Of a stretch of 64,000 bases of DNA, positions 1-11,900 are shown piece after piece (position 1 is the first letter of the stretch; each line of letters begins with the position of its first letter). This DNA comes from Asterias amurensis (taxonomy: Eukaryota > Echinodermata > Asteroidea > Forcipulatida > Asteriidae). The position numbers and the translations under genes were made by a program. The stretch spans positions 2,247,501 through 2,311,500 of the forward strand of contig NC_092660.1 in the NCBI RefSeq assembly GCF_032118995.1, read 5' to 3'. The notes under the pieces were generated by a model. That model was not told the DNA's origin. It searched no databases and saw only the letters and a program-made list of their open reading frames with translations.

Positions 1-34
1 TATACTTCGAAGTGAAATTATTCTCAAAATGCCT

Positions 35-425
35 TTAAAGGCAGTGGACACTATTGGTAGTTACTCAAAAATAATTTTTAGCATAAAACTTTTCTTGATT
101 GGGAGTAATGGGGAGAGGTTGATAGTATAAAACATTGTGAGAAACAGCTCCCTCCGAGGTGACGAAGTTTTCGAGAAAGAAGTAATTTTCCACGAATTTG
201 ATTTCGAGATCTCAGATTTAGAATACGAGGTCTCGAAATCAAGCACCTGAAAGCACATAACTTCGTGTGACCATGGTGCAACAAAGGTATTTCCCCCATT
301 AATTTCTCGCAACGTCGACGACCGATTTAGCTCAAATTTTCACAGGTTTGTTATTTCATGTTTATGTTTAGATACACCAACTGTGAAGACTAGTCTTTTA
401 CACGAATCGTGTCCGGTGTCTTTAA
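35..425 (+). mobile_element. MITE family A copy
   Basis: Non-autonomous DNA element with inverted ends TTAAAGGCAGTGGACACTAT / ...GTGTCCGGTGTCTTTAA. Inner parts common to the family: AGCATAAAACTT, GAGAGGTTGATAGTATAAAA, a GAGACCTC hairpin, ACTTCGTGTGAC and TTTTCACAGGTTTGTTATTT. Confidence 0.85.
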
Positions 426-1020
426 ATATTCTATCGAAAAACTGTCAAGTTTTTATCGCCTTGCGTTTTAAGAGAAATTACCAAACGTACCTTCTCTTTG
501 AAAACTAGCTCATTACATTGGGAAAAACAACGCGTAAGCTTTCTTAGCAATCGGTGTATGGGTAAAAACCAAAACTATATTCTTTATCCCCGGTGCAAAT
601 TTAACATCTATTATAAAAACTATTTCATCAGGTGTAATGAAAAGACAGACTCAAAGCTAAGAAAGTACTGGGTGAATGAATCCAATAACAATGGTAGAGT
701 CTATGGGTTTTGAGATCAACATCATGCCTGTGTTGCCAAGTACATGTACATGTAGATGTTTTTCTTAAGAGAATTGTCTCGCTTTATCTACGACTACTAA
801 AGGTAGAGTCAGTGACTTAAGAGCATCTGTTCCTGGTAGTGGGACGTGAAACCATGGTCCCTAATTAACCCCATGATTAATACAGTTCAGGTTCGTGGGT
901 CTTTTGTTCAGCAGCTTCCCTTTTCAAATCTGTCTCTCGGTAAACTCTCTGCTGAACAATGGTTACCTTGCATAAGTGCATTGGGGAATGCCCGACGCGT
1001 GAGAAGTGCTCAGCTACTGG
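426..1020. other. No recognised feature
   Basis: AT-rich single-copy-looking sequence between MITEs; short open frames only. Confidence 0.5.
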
Positions 1021-1413
1021 TTAAAGGAACACGTTGCCTTGGATCGGACGAGTTGGCCTATAAAAAGCGTTTGTAACCGTTTGTTATGAAATGTATATGG
1101 TTAGAAAAGATGTTTTAAAAGTAGAATATAATGATCCACACAAGTATCACTCAAAATTGCACGGTTTTCTTTTTACGTCGCGAACTATCACGGTCGGCCA
1201 TTTATGGGAGTCAAAATTTTGACTCCCATAAATGGCCGACCGTGTTTGTCGACGAGGTAAAAAGAAAACCATGCAATTTCGAGGCATGCTTGTGTGGATT
1301 ATTGTATTCTACTTTTACATCCCTCTTTCTAACCATATGCATTTTATAACAAACGGTCACAAAACGCTTTTCAAATACCAACTCGACCGATCCAAGGCAA
1401 CGTGTTCCTTTAA
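1021..1413. mobile_element. Long-armed palindromic MITE, family B
   Basis: Nearly the whole element is two inverted arms of about 195 bases: starts TTAAAGGAACACGTTGCCTT, centre GAGTCAAAATTTTGACTC, ends AAGGCAACGTGTTCCTTTAA. Confidence 0.9.
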
Positions 1414-1982
1414 GAACTGACGTGTCACTTACTGTCGTATGCGACTGCATGATTGTCATGTGTCATTGCTGAGGGACAACACTGACCAAGAGATGACATA
1501 TTATTAGGGTAACAAGTGAACTAGCCTTTGGTGGCAAGTGGTGAATATTGTTCTGTCCGATGATCTGTTGCTTGGGTTTATGTGGGGCACACGATTACAT
1601 TAAAGGTAGGTCTTATGGGATTTGAGGCTTGGTGAGAATATACTGGTCTTAGACAATTACCAAAGGTGTCCAGAACACAACTTGGAAAACACCTCCATGT
1701 AATACTAAACTATGAATCAAAAAGGTTGACAACCGCTATGTCCATGCCGTAAACAGAATCGCGCGCATAACATTCAACTACATTGGAACCTGAAGAGACT
1801 AGCGAAGAAAATTATTCAAGGAAGTCGAGGAAGGGCTCAAGTTTAACCGGAGCTAAATTTGGACGTTATCAATATATTCTATATCTAAAAAGGGACTTTA
1901 TATGCATTGACGTCATACAGCTGCCATTTAAGATGTAAACCAATGACAACAAACAGTGAGAAATCGCACAAGGCCCTCATAC
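1414..1982. other. No recognised feature
   Basis: No frame, repeat or inverted structure that I can support. Confidence 0.5.
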
Positions 1983-2085
1983 ATTGTCCGCCATCTTTGA
2001 TTAAACGTGCACGCATGAAAGGCTAAGGCCGAGAGTCTAGAGCAGCGCGTACATCAAAGATGGTGGTCAATGACGTCATGTAATC
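1983..2085. mobile_element. Small inverted-repeat element, family U
   Basis: GCCATCTTTGATTAAACGTG and CATCAAAGATGGTGGTCAAT, then TGACGTCATG. Confidence 0.6.
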
Positions 2086-2335
2086 CATCTACCACACAGG
2101 ATTGGCCACCGAACTAAGTCATTTTGACCACTAGGCGAGGGCGCCCTGACTCAAATTTTGACCACTAGGCGAGGTCGCCCTAGACTCAAGATCATTTTTG
2201 TTGGCGTTCGTCCAAACAAGTGTCATTGAATGTTATGAACGAGTTGGCTTAATCGTATCAATGGTGCCACATTTAAACGAGCATTGCTCATGGCGCCTTA
2301 CAGTAACATTAATTGTGCCGTTAATGGTGTCATTA
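2086..2335. repeat. Short direct duplication
   Basis: TTTTGACCACTAGGCGAGG occurs twice, 40 bases apart (about 2,121 and 2,156). Confidence 0.7.
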
Positions 2336-2717
2336 TTTAAAGACAGTGGACACTATTGGTAATTGTCAAAGACCAGTCTTCACAGTTGGTGTATCTCAAC
2401 ATATGCATAAGATAACTAACCTGTGAAAATTTGAGCCCAATCGGTCATCAAAGTTGCGAGATAATAACGAAAGAAGAAAACACCCTTGCCACACGAAGTT
2501 GTGTGCTTTCTGATGCTTGATTCCGAGACCTCAGATTCTAAACTTGAGGTCTCGGAATCAAATTCGTGGAAAATTACTTCTTTCTCGAAAACTACGTCAC
2601 TTCAGAGGGAGCCGTTTCTCACAATGTTTCATACTATCGACCTCTCCCCATTACTCTTTACCAAGTGAGGTTTTATGCTGATAACTATTTTGAGTAATTA
2701 CCAATCACTGCCTTTAA
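2336..2717 (-). mobile_element. MITE family A copy, reverse orientation
   Basis: Nearly complete. Flanking sequence is similar on both sides (AAACGAGCATTGCTCATGGCG before, AAACGATCATTACCCATGGCG after), as if it lies in a small duplication. Confidence 0.85.
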
Positions 2718-3427
2718 ACGATCATTACCCATGGCGCCTTACAGCAAATCTCTTTTAAAGGTAGGATTTTAGTGACATCTTATCTTACTAATTATAAGTA
2801 CTGTAGCCAGGTGATTGTATGATGTTGCTAAGGAACTGTTCCATATACTGGAAAAAGGCAACAGAAAAGGCGAGGTCTTCCTCACTTTACTAGTAGAAAT
2901 TTACCTTCCAGATCTGTGGAAATAATTATTGGTTCGAAACACAATGGCGCCCGAACGAGGAGAAGGTGTGTGGAAAAAACACGTGTGTTATATGGAAGTG
3001 ATTATTATATATATATTATGTTATTAGTTATTTTCTTGTAATCAGACTTAAAGGTCTTATGCATCAATGAAAGCTCCATCAGGCTGACTGTTAGCAGAGT
3101 AACCCATTTAGCTAATTCTATGCCCGAACGCAAACGTCCTCTAGCGGTTCATTACACAGTCTTCTTCATTCACTAATGAGGATGGTTGTTACTACGCACT
3201 AATTAACCGCGTTCGCCATTGTTCGCGTACTATTTTTAGCTCGTTTTTACTGTGTGGAAAACATTATTGTGCTGCTGACAACCGAAAACTTCCCGTGATT
3301 ATAGTTTGATTTAATGCCATTCAACCTTAGTTACAGATAGGAAAATACAAATTGTAACTAGAATTAAATATGCATATAATGAAATATTGAAAAACTCCTA
3401 AGGAAACAATATGAAAATTCGAACTTA
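2718..3427. other. No recognised feature
   Basis: A short (TA)n at about 3,006-3,020 is the only structure seen. Confidence 0.5.
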
Positions 3428-3762
3428 AAGGGTGTATGTACGTTTTGTAGAACAAAAAAAAAACAATGTCCACAGATTTACACTAAACTTACACAATTTG
3501 AAGATAATGATAGTAGAAAGCTTCCCTGAAAATATTACGTGCTGAGGTGCTGTAGTTTTGGGGTAATGAGTAAAACAGGGTCATGAAAATAATTTGGAAA
3601 AGCATTTACAAACGTATTTTCGTTACATTGTTTTACTCATTTCTCAAAAACTACAGCACCTCACTAAATAATATTTAAAGGGAAGCTTTCCACTATCATT
3701 ATCTTCAAACCCTGTAAGTTTAAAGTAAATCTATGGGCATTTTGAAAAAGTATCCAAATCCT
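3428..3762. mobile_element. Family G inverted-repeat element
   Basis: Arms contain CACAGATTTACACTAAACTT, AGAAAGCTTCCCTGAAAATA and TGAGTAAAACA, mirrored at the right as TGTTTTACTCATTTCTCAAA and GGAAGCTTTCCACTATCATT. Confidence 0.8.
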
Positions 3763-3964
3763 TTGAAGGCACTATTGGTAGTTACTCAAAATAATTGTTA
3801 GCAGAAAATGCAGCACTGGAGAGCTGTTGATAGTATAAAAACATTGTGAGAAACGGCTCCCATTTAACTTGTGTTCTAATTCTCTATATTTGTCAAGTTT
3901 GATATTTTATGCACATGTTGAGACTGGTCTTTAACAGTTACTAGTAGTGTACAGTGTCTTTAAA
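3763..3964 (+). mobile_element. Short internally deleted MITE family A copy
   Basis: Keeps both ends and the ACATTGTGAGAAACGGCTCC block but lacks about half of the interior. It abuts the family G element on its left. Confidence 0.75.
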
Positions 3965-4033
3965 ATACAATTAGATGACTAGGGTGACGATTAGAGATGT
4001 ACACAAGAAAATATGAAGGTTTAAGTTGGTTAA

Positions 4034-4405
4034 TTTAAAGCCATTGGACCCTTTCGGTTCAGAAAAAAAAAAGTTCACAGATTTACAAATAACTTACAGG
4101 GTTTACAGAAGGCAATGGTGAAAGACTTCTCTTGAAATATTATTCCATGAAATGCTTTACTTTTTGAGAAAACAGCAAAACAATATAAATTCTCGTTAAC
4201 GAGAATTACGGATTTATTTGAAACACATGTCATGACACGGCGAAACGCGCGGAAACAAGGGTGGGTTTTTCCGTTGTTTTCTCCCGACTCCGATGACCGA
4301 TTGAGCCTAAATTTTCACAGGTTTGTTATTTGATATAGAAATTGTGGTTCACAAAGTGTGGGCCTTGGATAACACTGTTTACCGAAAGGGTCCAATGGCT
4401 TTAAA
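4034..4405. mobile_element. Family F MITE
   Basis: Ends TTAAAGCCATTGGACCCTTT and AAAGGGTCCAATGGCTTTAA. The left half resembles family G, the right half family A. Confidence 0.88.
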
Positions 4406-4640
4406 CACGCCACGTATACAGTAACACAAACGGGGAAGCCACAAGATCATTAATTTCCCAAGAGGGTAAAGCTTATAGGGAAACCATGGACATTGAGTTC
4501 CTTTTCCCCAAATGAATATTACAGAAAAACGTGTGTCATAGGGGAGTGTTTGTTCTTATAATGTTTTTGGTATACAAACCGCATGTGACACTAACTTGAT
4601 AATCGCACGGTATATTGAAAATGTACGGTACACTCTAATA

Positions 4641-4945
4641 ACTTAAGAGTTGAATCCAACACTTGCTTGAGTTCCGTGAGTGACTACACTTTGAAAGTGT
4701 TACCGTAGCGTTTTGTTTGTTAAATCTAGCATTTTAAATTGTTGATCCAACGCAAAAAGGGTTAATTCAACATTTTTTCAAAAATATTTCTTGGCATTGT
4801 TGGATTAGCTTTTTAAACATTAATTGGCACTTTAATTGTTGAATGAACACTAAAATGCTGGATTTGACATATCAAATGCTGGATTCAAAACTTTCAAAAT
4901 GCAGTCAACGAACTCATGCAAGTGTTGGATTCAACTCTTTAGTTT
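4641..4945. mobile_element. Inverted-repeat element, family H
   Basis: Ends AAGAGTTGAATCCAACACTT and AAGTGTTGGATTCAACTCTT; AT-rich interior with repeated TGCTGGATT/AATCCAACA motifs. Confidence 0.8.
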
Positions 4946-5138
4946 TTAGTGTACAAACAAGACTGGGTGAAAGACCCTTCTTTATGAGTTTTTCAATTTG
5001 TTTGCACTCGGCGTAGGTGAAACTAAAAACAAGTATACAAATACCTTATTAATTTACACACCGTACAAACGATTCCACGCAATACTAAAACGAAATAGCA
5101 GGAAAATGAATGATACGAGGCTATCAGCCGCAAATCAT

Positions 5139-5286
5139 GCGTTCGTTTAGCTTCCCTGGGTCGACCCCGGTGTGTGGCGGCTTTTTTTTTCAGGACGAAC
5201 GTGGGAAATTATCTGCACACGTTCGTCCTGGGAAAAAAAAAAACCTTCACACACCGGGGTCGACCCAGGGAAGCTAAACGAACGCA
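5139..5286. mobile_element. Near-perfect foldback of 148 bp
   Basis: Arms of about 65 bases (left TGCGTTCGTTTAGCTTCCCT, then GGTCGACCCCGGTGTGTG, a T run and CAGGACGAACGTG) around a 12-base loop. Its age must be low or its arms kept alike by conversion. Confidence 0.9.
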
Positions 5287-5995
5287 CCCAATAAGGGGAC
5301 CGATGATGGAGGAAGGTGGCAACGATTACATGGAATACAAGAGATCGTTGCATAGCCGAGTAAACCATAGTAGCAAGGACCTTGCTCTATGAATACACAA
5401 AGTACAGCTATTTGTACATAAGGAAAGTTTCAAGCTCACAGTTATAAGCAAGATAATGTTACTTACGGACAATATTATAGGAGCAGAACTGAAATAAAAC
5501 TCGAACTGAACTCAACGGAAACAGGAACAGAAATGACCCTACGGTCCTCGCTACATGAATCTGCTAAGCAGCCAACGCCCACTACGTTGGAACCCGGTGC
5601 ATTGGACATTCCTAAGGCCCTCAATACAAAGTAAATACCGGAAATGCCATCATTGTACTAAATAAAGGGGAAGGCGGGCGGGATAATACTGGGAATACCT
5701 TAGGATAATACAATACAATACAACAAAAACACTTATCGATGTAGATAACGCTATCCTACCACCCCCCCCCCCCTCCTCTCTGACCGTCCGTCACGTAGCG
5801 ACGTAGTTTGTATTTTTTTTTTTCAATAAAATTGGCTCAATTTAAACTTGAACACTATAAACCATGTGCCCGCAATGGTAATGGTAGCTACTGGTTTGTG
5901 TATTTACACATGTACCCGGAGTCTAAAATGTATGTTTCTTCTTATGATTCCTAATCATTTGTATTTTTATCTATCTACCCCCCTTCGTTTCCTAG
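5287..5995. other. Region just upstream of the first recognised opsin exon
   Basis: Contains the C tract, a T tract and the pyrimidine-rich acceptor that opens the exon at 5,996. I looked for the missing N-terminal opsin exon here and found none. Confidence 0.5.
5758..5774. repeat. C tract
   Basis: About 14-16 C residues, followed 40 bases later by a T tract (5811-5822). Confidence 0.9.
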
Positions 5996-8900
5996 TATTT
6001 ATTTCCTGCGTCGGGAATGGAACTGTACTGATCATCTCACTGCGCAAGCGCAAGAATCTAAAGCCGATTGACCTGTTGACGGTGAACTTGGCTCTGTGTG
6101 ATTTAACGGTGTGTCTGATTGGCTACCCATTACCAGTAGTGTCTGGCTTTGCCAATAGGGTAAGATTAACACTATCAAGATTAGGCCCCTATTTCATAGA
6201 GCTGCTTAAGCAGAAAAAGTTGCTTAGCTCAACAACATTTTGTTATTACCAAAATAAGGTTGCCAGCCAATCTACTATGTCACGTTTTTTTTCTTTTTCT
6301 TCCAACCCTCGATATGGTTACACTTTTCGGATTGGAGAAAATCAAGATTGACACGCATGGTATTGGACAGGTGTAGTTCTTTTGTCGACCTCCTTTTTTG
6401 TGAGCTAAAATAGCCGACACGAACAAGCAAGCCATCTTAACATCGTAACGCAATACTTCGTGTAAAACAGTGGACAAAATCAATCAAACTACCAATATGC
6501 CATGCTGTGAGAAACGGCTCCCTCTGAAGTGATGTAGTTTTCGAGAAAGAAGTGATTTTTCCACGAATTTGATTTCGAGACCTCAGGTTTAGAATTTTGG
6601 GTCTCGAAATTAAGCATCCGAAAGCACACAACTTGACTAGGGTCTTTTTTCTTTCATTATTATCTTGCAACTTCGACGACCGATTGAGCTCAAATGTCCA
6701 CACGTTTGTTATTTTATGCATAATTATGTTGAGATGCACCAAATGAGAAGACTTGTCTTTGACAATTACCAATAGTGTCCACTGTCTTTAAATTTCCGTC
6801 TGCTGGAGGTACAAAAACGCAAATATGCAGCGAGTAATCCTTGTGAAAGCTAAATATTTTTTCAACTAAGGTAGTCTTATGATGCATAATCATTGTTGGC
6901 CTCACATTTCAGGAGGTGAGCATAAACAGACGTATAGCCTTGGGAGTGTTGGAGACAATGTGCAACTGCATGTAATTATAATAATATCGAAGCCTTATCT
7001 AGCGCACGTAAAGGTACTCAAGGCGCTCATATACATTTTTACAGAAGGGTTATTGAAGTTATGAATTATGAAACCCAATATTATGTAGCACCTATAAGGG
7101 TTTACAAGGTGCTACGGCGCACTCGGCAACCACAGTCAGGAACACCGGGGCGAACCCCTTCTCTTTTCGATAAGTGCATGCCTCTCGGCTATTTAACGTG
7201 CGATACACAACACATGGGACCAACGGCTTTACGCCCCACCCGAAGGACGAAGCAATTGTTAAATGTCTTGCTTAAGGATGCAATAACGACTGTGACTCGA
7301 ACCCACACTCTGCTGATCAGAAACACCAGAGTTTGAATTCGGTGCGCTTAATTGCTCGGCCGGCCATAAACACAGTTATACACTATCCCTGGTGACTTGT
7401 CGTGGCCTAGAACAATCACCCCATTACATTCGTTCTATCGCCTCCTTCCTATCATGAAAACGTGCCTTGAAAAGCTTGAACATTGTGTACACATCATTAA
7501 AGGAACACGTTGCCTTGGATCGGACGAGTTGGTCTTTGAAAAGTGTTTGAAACAAACGGTTACAACCGCTTTTTAAAGACCAACTCGACCGATTCAAGGC
7601 AACGTGTTCCATCTTGCTTGATATGTTAATCTTAAACTAAGATCAATCATTCAATTGATATACTTTGTACAGGGCTCTATATCAATCTAATATGAGTATA
7701 GGGTATATGGCCTTAGCTTTCAATCCAAACCGGACCTTCTTCGAATATTATTATCTGTTATACTGCTGCCTCCTTCTGATAAAGCCGTTAATCCCGTGAG
7801 TTGGGTAATGCACGTAAAATAACCCTTTTTTTTAGCGTAAAAAGAAGTGCCTCACCCAAGTGTTCCGGTGTCGCATGCAACTAGTCATCTGCAATACTTT
7901 CCGAAGGACATTATTGCATATGCAATGATGTCCGCCGGACGTTTGCGTATTCAATCGTGTCCGTCCGGACGCTGCTGCATTATGCAATTGTGTCCACCCG
8001 GACACATTTGCATTTATACAGTTGTGTCCGCCCCCGTGCAAAACCGTCCTTACAGTAAATTAAACGACCTTTGTCGACGGCACCCGGACGCCATTTTTTT
8101 TAACAAGCTAAGTGCATGTCATAAATGACATGGGAAATGTTCGGCCGTTGGGTATTCGCTGCAATAATAAAATACGTGAATATTCATGCTGCATTACGTA
8201 GGTTCAGTGCATGCACGCTCGCTTACGCGCGCACATACAAAGTGTCCGGAGCGGACAGTATTGCATGGCGGACACAATTGCATCTGACACCGGCAGCATT
8301 TTGCGCCATAGCACCTAAGTAAGCCATTTCATTGTGCTGTTGATATAAAGGAATACGTCTCATACTCCAATGCATTTACTAATTAGCTCCACATACCTTG
8401 CAGGAAAGAATACTGAGCGCTTTGATGCGTCCCTTCTAAAGGGGCGTTAAAGAAGTAAGAACCGCGTATTGTTATTGTTACTTGCAAAACTATTTCTGTG
8501 ACGTCACTCGAGTGCACTCTATTGATACAGGTAGTGGGTGTTTTTTAACGCATACGCTTTAACTGATTCGTTACAAGGACTGCAAAGAATTCGTATATAT
8601 CCTTTGCAAAAATGTGACCAGCCGTCGTTTTGACAAAGTACACAAATGAGTACAATTAAATTGAATTGGTTACTTAATCAATGATGGGGGAATAGCTTAG
8701 GTCAGAGATTTATCATAGACTCTAATGTGTAGATTCGTGACCACAATGTACTTGCCTTCGGCTCACGAATCTATACACATTCTTATTAGGCGTAATTGCA
8801 TCTTACTCATTGTGCTGTGTTTCTGTGTTCGCAGTGGTCGTTTGGAGATGCTGGATGTACTTGGTACGGTTTTTGCGGTTTCTTTTTCCCGCTGAATTCC

Positions 8901-11900
8901 ATGATGACGCAGATGGCAATGTCTATATGTAGATACCTCAAGCTCTGCAGAAAGCAATTCGGTAATTATGAAGTAAATAATAATATCATTAAAGGCAGTG
9001 GACACTATGGGAGACTTTTGAACGCTAGGTGGCAGCAGACTTATCCTGGTAAATTTCCACCGTTTACATAGTTCTGAGCGTGAGCAGATTACCGAGAACA
9101 ATGGATTTTACCTGGTAAGTCTGCTGCCACCAAGCGTCCCAAAAGTCTCCCATTGGGAATGGTATACTCAACAAAATTATTAGCATAAAGCCTTACTTGG
9201 TAACGAGTAATGGGGGAGGTTGATAGTATAAAACATTGAGAAACGGCACCCTCTGGAGTGACGTTGTTTTCGAGAAAGAAGTATTTTTCAACGAATTTGA
9301 TTTCGAGACCTCAGAATTAGTATTCGAGGTCTCGAATTCAAGCTGTGAAAGCACACAACATCGTGTGACAAGGGGGTCCTGTCATAGTTATCTCGCAACT
9401 TCAACAAGCAATTGAGTTCAAATTTTCAGTGACTAAATCCGGTGTTCGGTGATCGTCACTCAAAAGTCGAATTTGTCCCTCTTTTGAATCAACCTCAAGC
9501 AGCAAAGTACATACAAATATTTAAAATAAAAAAAAAATATGACAAAATTATGGAAGACAGATTTCTCAACCTGCCCTGTGCAATTAAAGGTTATAACCGC
9601 AGTTTCCGGCGATATGATCAAATTACGTTAAAGAAAAATGCATATTTAAAGGCTTATAAATAAGAAAAACAATATTTCCATCCCCAAATAATTAATTTCC
9701 TCAAAAACGGGTGGGTTTTTGCGGTTTTTTTTGCCAATTACTTCCGTTTGAGACTATTGCTAAAAACTACCAGGGACATCCAACATTTGAAGTAAAAATG
9801 CACATACGACCTAAATATAGTCCTGCCCCGAAGATATGCGCTATAGCTTTTTTGATTAAATACAATTTTCAAACTTTCATCTTTTTTTTCCTTCTTCGTA
9901 TATATATTTTTTTTTGCGCAGACGACCGACTGCTTGGGGAACTGATGCCAAAGATAATCGTCTCGTTATGGGTTTATACGTTACTATGGACAATTCCTCC
10001 TCTGATTGGCTGGAACAGGTTTGTTTCTAACTAAATATTCAAAAACATGTTTTTTTTTACATTCATAATAATATAGTCTTTTAATATTTTATTGAAAAAT
10101 AACCTCTTTGTCAAAAATTACGTTACTATGGACAATTCCTCCTCTGATTGGCTGGAACAGGTTTGTTTCTAACTAAATATTCAAAAACATGGTTTTTTTT
10201 ACATTCAGATAATAATATAGTCTTTTAATATTTTATTGAAAAATAATTTCTTTGTCAAAAATTACGTTACTTTAGAGGGAGCCGTTTCTCCCAATGTTTT
10301 TTATGACTATCAACAGCTCTTCATTGCTAATTGCCAAAGTAAATTCTATGCTCTTACAACTATTTTTATTATTACCAATAGTGCCCAGTGCCCAGATACT
10401 ATTGGTAAATTACTCATAATTCTTTTTAGCATAAAAACTTACTTGTAAGCGATCAACGGAGAGTTGTTGCTTGTATAACACATTGTGGGAGAAACGGTCC
10501 CCTCTGAAGTAACGTAGTTTTCGAGAAAGAAGAAATAATTTGATTTCGAGACCTCACAATTAGATTTTGAGGTCAACTTTGCGTGACAAGGGTGTTTTTT
10601 TTTCTCCATTATCATCTCGCAACTTAAACTGTGCTTGAGATGCACAAAGTGAGAAGACTGGTCATTGATAATTTCCAAAAATGTCCAGTGTCTTTAAGCA
10701 GCTCTTGGGGCCCTTCCTGGAAACAGATTATGATAAGTGCTTTGAGAGGCATAGATAAAAGCGCTATACATTTAAATGGTGATGTTGTAGGGCTTTTGAC
10801 GGTCACTGTACACTTAGAAAATCAATGTGTGGCGAACAGGTTTTCAACTAGTGGTTAAAACCCAACGAGGCCCGGCCTGTTTCTTGATTTTTTTACCGAG
10901 ACGAAGTCGACGGTAAATTAGCATTAACCAGGCCTCGGTGGGTTTAAACCACTATAGTTGAAAACCGATTCAACACACATTGATTCCCATTCATAAATAC
11001 ATTTACGGTAAAAAAAACATCAACACTTTTGGTCAAGAAGTAAGATAAATGCAAAAAATATAATTGTTCAATTATTTCTTTCAACACAACACCACTCCAG
11101 CTATGAAATGGTAAGGCCCTCGGGTAAACAACTCCTTATAACATGTATAAGGCAGATATAGAATATAATACCTAGATCGGCCGCGCGTACATACGCGCCA
11201 TAAACCGTATACAAACATTTCTATTTCCAATAGGAATGAAGAAACTGTCTTATAAGCACAAGTGCTAGCTCGCGTGTCACGCCCATGTTTCAACACTTGT
11301 TACTGGTGTTATATCATCGGTTCAAACACCCCCACGTGATGCCCTCTCGACCAACCAGAATGGATAAACTGTCTTAGCTATTTATGAATGTTTGTTTGTT
11401 CCCTTTGCTGTCTTAGCTACGTCCCCGAGAGGTTTAAATCGTCGTGTACTGTCGATTGGGCAAGCCAGGATCGAGTGGACAGGAGTTACATCATTTGCAT
11501 ATTCGTGTTCTGTTACCTGGTACCACTGGCCGGACTTTTAGGTAGTTACATCGCCATTGCGAGAAAGATACTCAACCATCGAAGCTTGATCCTCAAACAA
11601 CACACATCTCATTTTACCCATTTTTGGACGGAGGTTCGCTTAATCAAGGTGATTTTATTAGCTTTTTCCCATTATTTATGATCGAAAAGAGCTTTTATTA
11701 AAAAGAAAAATTCAATTTTTACAATTTGCTCTCATTTGCAATGTTGATTTCATACTTTGTTCAAAGCTAATTACCTTTCCAGACGTTAATTGTAGAGATA
11801 TAATTTGGCAACACAACCAAATAAATATTAATTATTGTGAAACCACAATCTTTTCACTAAGCTTGGAAGCAGTGGGTTTTTTAAGTGGAGATTCAGAGTC

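Noticed and set aside
5848..5995. In-frame extension of opsin exon 1 upstream to ATG 5848
   Set aside because: A strong pyrimidine tract and CCTAG acceptor at 5,995 and an un-opsin-like extension argue for an intron here.
7832..8041. Minus-strand peptide with an ankyrin-like stretch (GWTQLHNAAASG)
   Set aside because: It is a translation of the short palindromic tandem repeat, lacks the rest of the ankyrin consensus, and has no neighbouring repeats.
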